Part shown: piece by piece, positions 7,675 to 7,688 of the stretch
Layout of the letters: every line of letters starts with the position of its first letter
Numbering within the stretch: position 1 is the stretch's first letter
Source of the DNA: Micromonosporaceae bacterium
GTDB lineage: Bacteria > Actinomycetota > Actinomycetes > Mycobacteriales > Micromonosporaceae
NCBI GenBank assembly: GCA_019689695.1
Contig: JADGHA010000186.1
Location: 1-7,688 of the forward strand
Direction: 5' to 3'
Length of the DNA stretch: 7,688 bases
Notes under the pieces: generated by a model
What the model saw: the letters and a program-made list of their open reading frames with translations, nothing else
What the model was told of the DNA's origin: nothing
Database searches by the model: none
Program-made: the position numbers and the translations under genes

Positions 7675-7688
7675 ACTCTGCGGCCGGT

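Overview
This is a GC-rich actinobacterial chromosome segment. G/C dominates third codon positions, catalase-peroxidase and DUF1697 proteins look actinobacterial, and two genes appear to have leaderless promoters. The protein style suggests Micromonosporaceae or a close relative, which is inference only. I found no RNA genes, CRISPR arrays, insertion sequences or phage genes.

Layout. (1) Bases 1-280 hold the 5' part of a minus-strand gene that runs off the left edge. It resembles the uncharacterised DUF6308 proteins and has less biased codons than the rest. (2) After about 320 bases without a gene comes a decayed plus-strand threonine dehydratase (ilvA-type) remnant, about 603-1268. It keeps several family motifs but needs about seven frame changes and lacks both ends. 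(3) A nested inverted repeat (1287-1337) precedes an AraC-family regulator. That regulator converges on a DHA1-type MFS exporter, and its frame runs 285 bases into the antisense of the exporter gene. (4) A regulatory gap is followed by a cysteine-rich predicted lipoprotein that begins right after an extended -10 box. (5) A convergent DUF1697 gene follows, with a 19-bp tandem duplication at its 3' end. (6) Divergent from it is a complete katG catalase-peroxidase with its own promoter, leader and terminator.

How the parts relate. The regulator and exporter may form a small efflux module, but their substrate cannot be read from the sequence. katG is the best-understood gene. It lacks the furA regulator usually found just upstream, yet its promoter carries a 19-bp near-palindrome of FurA-operator type, and its leader can fold into a long hairpin. 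I see no convincing new multi-gene system. The points most worth following are the katG control region without furA, the ilvA remnant, the overlapping regulator tail and the 10-cysteine lipoprotein.
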